From Streptomyces sp. XY006 (lineage in GTDB: Bacteria > Actinomycetota > Actinomycetes > Streptomycetales > Streptomycetaceae), in contig NZ_NOKT01000041.1 in the NCBI RefSeq assembly GCF_002237655.1, positions 1-64,000 of the forward strand: DNA of 64,000 nt, written 5' to 3'. This document shows, one piece after another, positions 1-6,862 of the stretch (position 1 is the stretch's first letter; each line of letters opens with the position of its first letter). The notes under the pieces are model-generated. The model ran no database searches, had not been told where the DNA came from, and saw only the letters and a program-made list of their open reading frames with translations. Position numbers and translations under genes: made by a program.

Positions 1-435
1 AAGGAAGACGGCACGGGCAACATCTCCTACGCCCCGGCCAACCACGACTTCATGGTGCGCACCCGGCAGGCGAAGATCGACGGCATCGACGTCCCGGACC
101 TGACGGTGGACGACCCGGACGGCGCCCGGACCCTGGTCCTCGGCTGGGGCTCCACCTACGGACCCATCACCGCCGCCGTACGCCGGATCCGCAAGGAGGG
201 CGACCGGATCGCCCAGGCGCATCTCCGACACCTCAACCCCTTCCCACACAACCTCGGTGAGGTTCTCGCCCGATACGAGCGGGTCGTCGTACCCGAGATG
301 AACATGGGGCAGCTGGCGGCACTTCTGCGCGCCAAGTACCTGGTCGACGTGGTGTCCTGCACGCAGATCAACGGCATGCCCTTCAAGGCAGAGCAACTGG
401 CCCGTGCGCTGAAGGAGGCATCCCGTGGCAACTGA
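1..435 (+). CDS. korA: 2-oxoacid:ferredoxin oxidoreductase subunit alpha, C-terminal part (5' end outside window)
   Basis: The frame is open from base 1 and ends at TGA 433-435. The reading NHDFMVRTRQAKIDGID followed by LVLGWGSTYGPI and HLRHLNPFPHNLGEVL is the C-terminal domain of the alpha subunit of 2-oxoglutarate (2-oxoacid):ferredoxin oxidoreductase. With KorB it oxidatively decarboxylates 2-oxoglutarate to succinyl-CoA and reduces ferredoxin in the cytoplasm. The stop lies inside the start of korB (11-base overlap), typical of a translationally coupled korAB operon. The internal ATG at 52 is not the true start; the gene begins upstream of the window. Confidence 0.93.
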   Translation, partial: KEDGTGNISYAPANHDFMVRTRQAKIDGIDVPDLTVDDPDGARTLVLGWGSTYGPITAAVRRIRKEGDRIAQAHLRHLNPFPHNLGEVLARYERVVVPEMNMGQLAALLRAKYLVDVVSCTQINGMPFKAEQLARALKEASRGN

Positions 436-1450
436 CCTCAGACTCACCGCCAAGGACTTCAAGTCCGATCAGGAAGTGCGCTGGTGCCCGGGCTGCGGCG
501 ACTACGCCATCCTCGCCGCGGTGCAGGGCTTCATGCCGGAGCTGGGACTGGCGAAGGAGAACATCGTCTTCGTCTCCGGCATCGGCTGCTCCTCGCGCTT
601 CCCCTACTACATGAACACCTACGGGATGCACTCCATCCACGGCCGTGCCCCGGCCATCGCCACGGGCCTGGCGAGCTCGCGCCGGGACCTGTCGGTGTGG
701 GTCGTCACCGGCGACGGCGACGCGCTGTCCATCGGCGGCAACCACCTGATCCACGCGCTGCGCCGCAACGTCAACCTCAAGATCCTGCTGTTCAACAACC
801 GCATCTACGGCCTGACCAAGGGCCAGTACTCCCCGACCTCCGAGGTCGGGAAGATCACCAAGTCGACGCCGATGGGCTCGCTGGACGCGCCGTTCAACCC
901 CGTCTCGCTGGCGATCGGCGCGGAGGCGTCGTTCGTGGCGCGGACGGTGGACTCCGACCGCAAGCACCTGACCGAGGTGCTGCGCCAGGCCTCCGCCCAC
1001 CAGGGCACCGCGCTGATCGAGATCTACCAGAACTGCAACATCTTCAACGACGGCGCCTTCGACGCCCTGAAGGACAAGCAGCAGGCCGAGGAAGCCGTGA
1101 TCCGCCTGGAACACGGCAAGCCGATCCGCTTCGGCACCGACCAGGCCAAGGGTGTCGTACGGGACGAGCTGACCGGGGACCTGAAGGTGGTCGCGGTGAC
1201 GCCGGAGAACGAGGGGCGGATCCTCGTCCACGACGCGCACTCCCCGTCGCCGACCACGGCGTTCGCACTGTCCCGGCTCGCCGACCCGGACACCCTGCAC
1301 CACACCCCGATCGGCGTCTTCCGCTCGGTCGACCGGCCCGTCTACGACACGCAGATGGCCGACCAGCTGGACCAGGCGATCGAACAGCACGGCAAGGGCG
1401 ATCTGTCCGCGCTGCTGGCGGGCGGCGACACCTGGACCGTCGTCGGCTGA
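425..1450 (+). CDS. korB: 2-oxoacid:ferredoxin oxidoreductase subunit beta
   Basis: 341 residues from a GTG that overlaps the end of korA. This is the thiamine-pyrophosphate-binding beta subunit, which with KorA converts 2-oxoglutarate plus CoA to succinyl-CoA, CO2 and reduced ferredoxin. Visible signatures are the Fe-S-type WCPGCGDY near residue 20, the SGIGCSSRFPYYMNTYGMH stretch, the TPP/Mg motif GDGDALSIGGNH near residue 100 and the second TPP half FNNRIYGLTKGQYSP. The length is normal for the short actinobacterial beta subunit. A large GC hairpin follows the stop. Confidence 0.95.
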   Translation: MATDLRLTAKDFKSDQEVRWCPGCGDYAILAAVQGFMPELGLAKENIVFVSGIGCSSRFPYYMNTYGMHSIHGRAPAIATGLASSRRDLSVWVVTGDGDALSIGGNHLIHALRRNVNLKILLFNNRIYGLTKGQYSPTSEVGKITKSTPMGSLDAPFNPVSLAIGAEASFVARTVDSDRKHLTEVLRQASAHQGTALIEIYQNCNIFNDGAFDALKDKQQAEEAVIRLEHGKPIRFGTDQAKGVVRDELTGDLKVVAVTPENEGRILVHDAHSPSPTTAFALSRLADPDTLHHTPIGVFRSVDRPVYDTQMADQLDQAIEQHGKGDLSALLAGGDTWTVVG

Positions 1451-1472
1451 TTGCGGAGAAGAAAGCGAAAGG

Positions 1473-1535
1473 GCCCCGGCCGCGCACCGCGCCCAGCGGG
1501 TGCACTGCACCCGCACTTGCGCCTGCGGCCGGGGC
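1473..1535. terminator. nested GC-rich hairpins between convergent genes
   Basis: An outer 11-bp perfect stem (GCCCCGGCCGC at 1473-1483 with GCGGCCGGGGC at 1525-1535) encloses a perfect 8-bp hairpin (GCGGGTGC at 1496-1503 with GCACCCGC at 1507-1514). It lies 22 bases after korB and 28 bases before the end of the opposing gene, so it probably terminates transcription both ways. There is no U-tract, as is common in Streptomyces. Confidence 0.75.
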
Positions 1536-1563
1536 GGCCTGTCGTCGCCCTCTCAGGGAGCCG

Positions 1564-2022
1564 CTACCGATCGGACCGCAACGCGTCGAATCGCACGAAA
1601 CCCGTGAAGCGGCCCGCGAAAGAGGGCGAGACCTGGTCGTCGAGCGAATTCCGAACGCCCGCCATCACGTCGGAATCGGGTTGTCCGAACACCTCGAAGC
1701 GTTCCACCCGGCAGTGCTTCATCACTGCCCGGATGTACGGCTCGGACATCTTCCAGTGCGCGCGGACGGAATCCGAGTCCCGGTACATCTGGAAGCTGTG
1801 CGCGAGCAGCTTCTGCTCGTCGATGAACACCTCCACCATGACCTGGGGACCGTGCTCCTCCACGAACCGTACGGCCCGTTCGGTGGCCTCCCGGTAGGCG
1901 TCGAGATGCCCTTCGGTGATGCGCATGGTGTTGCGGAAGAGGAGAATTCCGCTGTCCGGTGCGTCCACGTTGTCCACGCCTTCAGCCTCCACGGCGATCG
2001 CTTTTCGGGTCACGACATTCAC
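1564..2022 (-). CDS. ABM-like (dimeric alpha-beta barrel) protein, function unknown
   Basis: 152 residues. The region SGILLFRNTMRITEGHLDAYREA followed by VEVFIDEQKLLAHSFQMYRD and HWKMSEPYIRAVMKHC has the alternating strand/helix pattern of the dimeric alpha-beta barrel fold seen in antibiotic-biosynthesis monooxygenases and stress-responsive barrel proteins. No catalytic residue can be assigned. It is cytoplasmic, with no signal peptide. It converges on korB and precedes the glycosidase genes on the same strand but has no visible functional tie to them. Family assignment is moderate; substrate unknown. Confidence 0.7.
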   Translation of the reverse strand: MNVVTRKAIAVEAEGVDNVDAPDSGILLFRNTMRITEGHLDAYREATERAVRFVEEHGPQVMVEVFIDEQKLLAHSFQMYRDSDSVRAHWKMSEPYIRAVMKHCRVERFEVFGQPDSDVMAGVRNSLDDQVSPSFAGRFTGFVRFDALRSDR

Positions 2023-2111
2023 ACGTTCCCCGAGCGGTGCCCGTGGACTCCCTCAGTGCCCCGTCCGGCGGCGGACATCACCCGACGGCCGAGCGGGCGG
2101 CGGATCCCGGC

Positions 2112-3077
2112 TCAGTAGCCGTAAATCATCTTGTAGGCGACCTCGGGCAGGAACTGTCCGGCCGTGGAGCCCTGGCCCACACCGCAGTTGCCGTCCGACT
2201 CACCGGGCACCTTGACCCACAGGAGCATCTCGGCGCCTCCGCCGAGCCGGGTGGGCGTGCCGATGCGACGGCCCGCCGGGTTGCACCACTGGCCGTCGGT
2301 GCCGTTGCCGTTGCGGCTGGTGTCGACGACGAACGGCTTGGTGTAGCCGTAGCGGGAGCTCAGTTCGCGGTTGACGGCGTTGCCGTACGTGGTGTTCTCG
2401 GCGGTGGGGATGTAGTTCGAGATGTTGAGCGAGAAGCCGTGCGCCTGCCGGAGTCCGGCCTCGTGCAGGCGCCGGGCCATGGTGGCCGCGTTGGCCCAGC
2501 GCGGGTTGCCGGCGTCCATGTACACCCAGGTGTTGGGGGCCTGGCGGCTGAACTGGGCGAGGGCACCGCTGAGCATGCCCTCGCGTTCGTCGATCTGCGC
2601 CTGGGTCATGCAGCCGTAGTCCCCGAGGGAGTCCGGTTCGAGGATGACCAGGGCCGGGCGGTTGCCGATCCCGCCGGCGAACTGGGCGATCCAGTCGGCG
2701 TAGGCGGACGGTGAGGCGGCCCCGCCCGAGGAGTGCCCGCCGCAGTAGTCGCGGTGGTAGATGTTGTAGGCGACCAGGATCGGCAGCTTGTCGACGCCGT
2801 CCGCCGCCCCCGCGTAGGCCCCCGTGGCGGTGCCGATGGTGCCGCTCCAGGAGCCGAACCAGCGGGCCGTCGGGGTGTTGGCGATGGAGGCGCCGATCGC
2901 GGCGGCGCGGCCGTCACCGGGGTTGGCCGCCACCCACCTCTTCGCGCTGGAGTCGGGGTCCACGTAGAACCCGTTGGTCAGAGTGGTGGGGTCGGCCGCG
3001 TGTGCGGAGGGCGCGGCGGCGAGGGCCAGCGGCACGGCGGAGACGGCTGCGGCCAAGGCGAGGAGTGTGCGGCGCAA
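2112..3077 (-). CDS. secreted glycoside hydrolase family 6 (endoglucanase-type)
   Basis: From a TTG at 3077 the protein has 321 residues and starts with a classic Sec signal peptide (RRTLLALAAAVSAVPLALAA ending in AHA). A GTG at 3134 would add 19 residues but has a poorer ribosome site; GAGG lies 9 bases before the TTG. GH6 landmarks are ILVAYNIYHRDYCGG (acid Asp in the RD pair), PALVILEPDSLGDYGC, WVYMDAGNPRW, GFSLNISNY and GAEMLLWVKVPGESDG. These enzymes cleave beta-1,4-glucan with inversion outside the cell. No carbohydrate-binding module is attached. It is the 3'-most of four same-strand glycosidases, 64 bases after the GH43 gene. Confidence 0.92.
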   Translation of the reverse strand: MRRTLLALAAAVSAVPLALAAAPSAHAADPTTLTNGFYVDPDSSAKRWVAANPGDGRAAAIGASIANTPTARWFGSWSGTIGTATGAYAGAADGVDKLPILVAYNIYHRDYCGGHSSGGAASPSAYADWIAQFAGGIGNRPALVILEPDSLGDYGCMTQAQIDEREGMLSGALAQFSRQAPNTWVYMDAGNPRWANAATMARRLHEAGLRQAHGFSLNISNYIPTAENTTYGNAVNRELSSRYGYTKPFVVDTSRNGNGTDGQWCNPAGRRIGTPTRLGGGAEMLLWVKVPGESDGNCGVGQGSTAGQFLPEVAYKMIYGY

Positions 3078-3141
3078 GACGGAACCTCGATTCCTGGTGG
3101 GGGGTCGGGGGCGAAGAGCGGTGGTGCGCTCCACGCGTCGC

Positions 3142-4794
3142 TCAGGGCGTGGACAGGTCGAACCGCGTGACGCGGACCGCGCCGCCGAGCGCCTGGGTGG
3201 CGTGGTTGAAGAGGGCGAATCGGTAGCCCATGAAGAAGCGCCAGTCGTTGCCCAGGGAGAAGACCGGGCCGAGGCGGGTGAAGGTCGTGCCGTCGGTGCT
3301 GTAGGAGAAGGTGCCGGGGCGGGCCGAGCCGGGGCGGATGTCCGCGGTGGCGCGCAGCCAGATCCGGTTGCCGCCGGGCAAGGCCGCGCTCGCGCGTTCC
3401 GTGCCGGTGCCCGTGGTGTTCCAGTTGCCGTCCATGGTCAGCCCGTCCACCATCACCACGCGCGTCGTGCCGCCGTCACGTTTCAGCCCGATCCACGCGG
3501 AGGAGTCGCGCAGCAGCGCGAGTCCGGCGCGGTCGCCGTCCCGCATGCCGGAGTGGTCGAGTTGCACCGTGGCGGTGGACGTCGGGCCCTGGATGCGGTG
3601 CGTGAGGGTGTTGCGGGCCCCGTAGAGGTCGCGGGTGACGGTGGCGGTCCGCAGCGTCAGGCCGTTGCCGGCCGACCACTTGGTGTTGTCCGGGTTGTGG
3701 TTCCACTCCCACCTCGGATCGAGCGCGGTGCGGTCGAACGTGTCGACGCCGGTCAGGGGAGCGACCTGACGGGGAGGGGCGGGTACGGCCGGGCTCGGGT
3801 ACGACGTGCCCCAGGCGCCGTCAACCAGCTGGACGACGGGCCAGCCGTCCGAGGTCCAGGAGACCGGCGCCAGGGCGGGCATCCGGCCGCCGGGGTAGGC
3901 GTCGACGAAGGCCAGGTAGTACCAGGCGCCGCTCTGCGTCCGCACCAGCCCGCCCTGGTGCGGGACACCGCCGCCGGGGATCGGTCCGCGCAGGTCGAGC
4001 AGGACCTGCCGCAATGTGTACGGACCGAAGGGGCCGCTGGTCGACTTGAGGATGTACTGACCGTTGGCGGGGCGGGTGAGGAAGATGTAGTACTGCCCGT
4101 TGATCTTGTAGAAGCGGGCACCCTCCAGCGTGCCGATACTCGACGGGGTCGAGAACACCTGCTGCGACCTGACCTGGCTGCGGCCGTCGGGCGAGAGCTG
4201 GGCCACGTGGATGGTGGTGTTGCCGTAGGCCACGTACAGGGTGTCGTCGGTGTCGACGAGCAGTCCGGCGTCGTAGTAGGGCGTACTGATGGTCGTGAGC
4301 CGGCTCCACGGGCCCTCGGCGGCGGTGGCCGTGTAGACGTACGTGCGGGCGAAGTCGATCTGGCCGAGCCAGTAGAAGGTGCGGTTGCTCGGGCGGTAGG
4401 CGAGCGTCGACGCCCAGATGCCGCGGACGTAGCCGCGCCCGCCGTTCAGGTCGTACTTGGTTCCGAAGTCCAGGACGGGCACCGAGTGTCCCGCGATCTC
4501 CCAGTTGACGAGGTCGTACGACCGCAGCACGGGTGCGCCCGGCGAGTAGTGCATGGTCGAGGCGGAGGCGTAGAACGTGTCGCCGACGCGGATGACGTCG
4601 AGGTCCGCGAAGTCCTGCCAGATCACGGGGTTGGTGTAGGAGGCGGCGGCCGCCGGATCGGGGGCCTGTGGGGCTGCCGGGCCAGCGGCGGAGGCCCCGG
4701 GGGTTGCAGCGATCGGGAGCAGGGCTCCGGTGACCAGGCCGGTGGCGGCGGTCAGTGCGTGCCGGCGACTCACAGGATGACGAGGGCATGACAT
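3142..4794 (-). CDS. secreted glycoside hydrolase family 43 (beta-xylosidase / arabinofuranosidase type)
   Basis: 550 residues; ATG at 4794 preceded by AGGAGA at good spacing. The N-terminus has a twin-arginine motif (SRRHALTAATG) and an Ala-rich export signal. The five-blade propeller catalytic domain (about 55-330) shows the base Asp region NPVIWQDFADLDVIRVGDTF, the pKa modulator region GIWASTLAY and the acid region IGTLEGARFYKINGQYYIF. Residues about 345-550 form a beta-sandwich of the GH43 C-terminal/DUF1349 type. It probably removes xylose or arabinose from xylan or arabinan; the exact substrate cannot be read from sequence. An operator-like CGAAA/TTTCG dyad lies about 150 bases upstream. 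Confidence 0.9.
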   Translation of the reverse strand: MSCPRHPVSRRHALTAATGLVTGALLPIAATPGASAAGPAAPQAPDPAAAASYTNPVIWQDFADLDVIRVGDTFYASASTMHYSPGAPVLRSYDLVNWEIAGHSVPVLDFGTKYDLNGGRGYVRGIWASTLAYRPSNRTFYWLGQIDFARTYVYTATAAEGPWSRLTTISTPYYDAGLLVDTDDTLYVAYGNTTIHVAQLSPDGRSQVRSQQVFSTPSSIGTLEGARFYKINGQYYIFLTRPANGQYILKSTSGPFGPYTLRQVLLDLRGPIPGGGVPHQGGLVRTQSGAWYYLAFVDAYPGGRMPALAPVSWTSDGWPVVQLVDGAWGTSYPSPAVPAPPRQVAPLTGVDTFDRTALDPRWEWNHNPDNTKWSAGNGLTLRTATVTRDLYGARNTLTHRIQGPTSTATVQLDHSGMRDGDRAGLALLRDSSAWIGLKRDGGTTRVVMVDGLTMDGNWNTTGTGTERASAALPGGNRIWLRATADIRPGSARPGTFSYSTDGTTFTRLGPVFSLGNDWRFFMGYRFALFNHATQALGGAVRVTRFDLSTP

Positions 4795-4945
4795 GTCTGT
4801 CTCCTCGGGCTGGGGTGCCGCAGTCAGGGATGTGATGAAGCGGGATGGTTCGATATATGGAACGCCGATCGGCTAGTCGAGCACCCTGGATGATAGGAGG
4901 CTGATCGGCGGCGTCAAGAGTCCTCGCAATATTCGGCATGAACAT

Positions 4946-4957
4946 CGAAATGTTTCG
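4946..4957. promoter_or_regulatory. operator-like dyad CGAAA-N2-TTTCG upstream of the GH43 gene
   Basis: CGAAATGTTTCG has perfect 5-bp arms around 2 bases and lies 152 bases upstream of the GH43 start. CGAAA/TTTCG dyads are typical of LacI-family sugar regulators in actinobacteria. A related TTTCG-rich stretch occurs near 9394-9409 upstream of the GH127 gene. No regulator gene is present nearby. Confidence 0.4.
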
Positions 4958-4995
4958 CTGCGCAGGACCTTGGCGCCTGCGCAGGACCTTGGCGC
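4958..4995. repeat. 19-bp perfect tandem duplication
   Basis: CTGCGCAGGACCTTGGCGC occurs at 4958-4976 and again immediately at 4977-4995, directly beside the CGAAA/TTTCG dyad in the 334-base gap between the GH43 and GH27 genes. It looks like a recent slippage duplication. Confidence 0.85.
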
Positions 4996-5031
4996 TATGG
5001 AGGGCACCGTCATGGCCTCGGCACCCGAACG

Positions 5032-5061
5032 GGGGGCGCAGGCACGACCGCCTGCGCCCCC
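5032..5061 (-). terminator. 12-bp perfect hairpin downstream of the GH27 gene
   Basis: GGGGGCGCAGGC (5032-5043) and GCCTGCGCCCCC (5050-5061) pair perfectly around a 6-base loop, about 70 bases past the GH27 stop on the minus strand. Likely a GC-type terminator separating GH27 from GH43 transcription. Confidence 0.7.
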
Positions 5062-5128
5062 GCCATGGCCCTGCACTTCGTGGACCTGCCAAGTCGGCCC
5101 TGCACAAGGACGGGCTACGGGTTGCGTG

Positions 5129-6775
5129 TCACGGGAGCGTGGTCCACTTCTGGTTGTTCTGGCCGTTGCAGGTCCACAGGATGACCGGGGTCCCGTTGGC
5201 AGAGCCGGCCTCCTTGGCGTCGAGGCACAGCCCGGCGTGGACGTTGCGGACCGACCCGTCGGAGCCGACCGTCCACTTCTGGTTGTCCTGGCCGTTGCAG
5301 GGCCAGACGACGACCGGCGTGCCGTTGGTGGTGCCCCGGCCGGAGGCGTCCAGGCACTTGTCGCCGTAGACGCGGATCTCGCCGCCGGCCCAGCTGGTCC
5401 AGAGCTGGTTGGCGGCGGTGTGGCAGCCCCACAGCAGCGTCTTCGACCCGGCGGCGGTGGCGGCGCCGTCCACGTCCAGGCAGCGGCCGGACCCGCCACC
5501 GCGCAGGCGCCCGGTGGTGGAGGCCAACGGGCTGCCGCCGGTCATCTTGTACACGGCGACACCGTGTGCCGGGACGCTCGCGGAGATCTGCCCGGAGGTG
5601 CTCGACGTGCCGCCGGTCCACAGATCGGTGAGGGTGAACGACCCTCCGGTCAGGCCGACCTGGGCAGCCGAGGCCGTGATGGTCGCGGTGCTGCTCCCTC
5701 GGTTGAACAGGCCCACGGCGACCGAGCCGTCGGACAGACGCTTGGCGAACACCTCGGTGTCGCCGTCGTCGCGCACCCGGCGACCGCCCGCGCCCAGCGA
5801 GTCCTGGTTCACCGCCAGCAGGCGCGGGTTGCGCAGGATCGCGCTAACGTCACCGGACATGGTGCGGATGTCGTTGCCCGCGATGAGAGGGGCGCCCATC
5901 AGCGCCCACAGCGCGAAGTGGGAACGGGACTCGGTCAGTGACAGACCGGGGCGGCCGACGACGAGCATGTCCGGGTCGTTCCAGTGCCCCGGCCCCGACT
6001 GGGCCGCCAGTGGCGCGGTGATGTCCACAACGTTGCCGACGCCCATGGGGTAGCTGTTGGTGTTGCCGTTCTGCCAGATGTCGAGCAGGTCCTCGGTCGT
6101 GCGCCACAGGTCGGCGACCTGTCCCCAGTCGTAGGTGGCGCCGGTGGGGGAGTGGAAGCTGTTGGGGTTGATGCTGTAGACGATCGGACGGCCGGTGGCA
6201 CGCAGGGCGTCACGCATGGTCGTGAACTGCGCGACCTGCTCGCTGAGGGTGCCGCTGCCGGAGCACCAGTCGTACTTGAGGTAGTCCACACCCCAGGAGG
6301 CGAACGTGGCGGCGTCCTGGACCTCATGACCCTTGCTGCCGGTCGAGCCCGGGTAGGTGCCCACACCCTGGGCGCACGTCTTCTCGTTGGGCGCCTGGTA
6401 GATGCCGAACTTCAGGCCCTTGCTGTGGATGTAGTCCCCGAGTGCCTTCATGCCGCTGGGGAACTTGGTCGGATTGGAGCGCAGGTTGCCCGCCGCGTCG
6501 CGCCGGGGATCGAACCAGCAGTCGTCGACGACGACGTACTGGTAGCCCGCGGCCTTCATGCCGGAGGACACCATCGCGTCGGCTGCCTGGCGCACCTGCG
6601 CCTCGGTGATCCCGCATCCGAAGCTGTTCCAGCTGTTCCAGCCGAGCGGCGGGGTGAGCGCGGGGCTGCCCGGCGCGGCCTGGGCGGTCGTGCCGGCGGA
6701 AGCCGTGACGCAGGCGCTCAGCGTCAGTGCGGTGGCCGTCAGGAGCCGCAGCAGTCGTCTGTGCAGGGGAACCAT
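5129..6775 (-). CDS. secreted GH27 alpha-galactosidase-type enzyme with C-terminal ricin B-lectin (CBM13) domain
   Basis: 548 residues with a Sec signal (LLRLLTATALTLSACVTASA). The catalytic barrel (about 38-335) begins TPPLGWNSWNSFGCGITE. The nucleophile is Asp169 in YLKYDWCSG and the acid/base is Asp229 in LWRTTEDL; HWNDPDMLVVG is the later conserved loop. A beta-sandwich follows (to about 415), then a ricin-type beta-trefoil (about 420-548) with repeated LCLDAxxxGTPVxxWxCxGxxNQKW motifs. It should release terminal alpha-galactose, or beta-L-arabinopyranose as in some actinobacterial GH27 enzymes, from plant polysaccharide. It lies 88 bases downstream of the GH127 gene on the same strand. 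Confidence 0.93.
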   Translation of the reverse strand: MVPLHRRLLRLLTATALTLSACVTASAGTTAQAAPGSPALTPPLGWNSWNSFGCGITEAQVRQAADAMVSSGMKAAGYQYVVVDDCWFDPRRDAAGNLRSNPTKFPSGMKALGDYIHSKGLKFGIYQAPNEKTCAQGVGTYPGSTGSKGHEVQDAATFASWGVDYLKYDWCSGSGTLSEQVAQFTTMRDALRATGRPIVYSINPNSFHSPTGATYDWGQVADLWRTTEDLLDIWQNGNTNSYPMGVGNVVDITAPLAAQSGPGHWNDPDMLVVGRPGLSLTESRSHFALWALMGAPLIAGNDIRTMSGDVSAILRNPRLLAVNQDSLGAGGRRVRDDGDTEVFAKRLSDGSVAVGLFNRGSSTATITASAAQVGLTGGSFTLTDLWTGGTSSTSGQISASVPAHGVAVYKMTGGSPLASTTGRLRGGGSGRCLDVDGAATAAGSKTLLWGCHTAANQLWTSWAGGEIRVYGDKCLDASGRGTTNGTPVVVWPCNGQDNQKWTVGSDGSVRNVHAGLCLDAKEAGSANGTPVILWTCNGQNNQKWTTLP

Positions 6776-6862
6776 GGGGGGTTTCCTTCCTGGCCCGCTC
6801 AGCGGTAGCCGCCTTGCGGGCCTGATCGGCGGGTCAGGAGTGTGTGATCACGTACGCGCGGG

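Noticed and set aside
2974..4791. 605-codon open frame on the plus strand opposite GH43
   Set aside because: It is the antisense shadow of a clear GH43 gene; composition is Gly/Arg/Val-rich with no domain.
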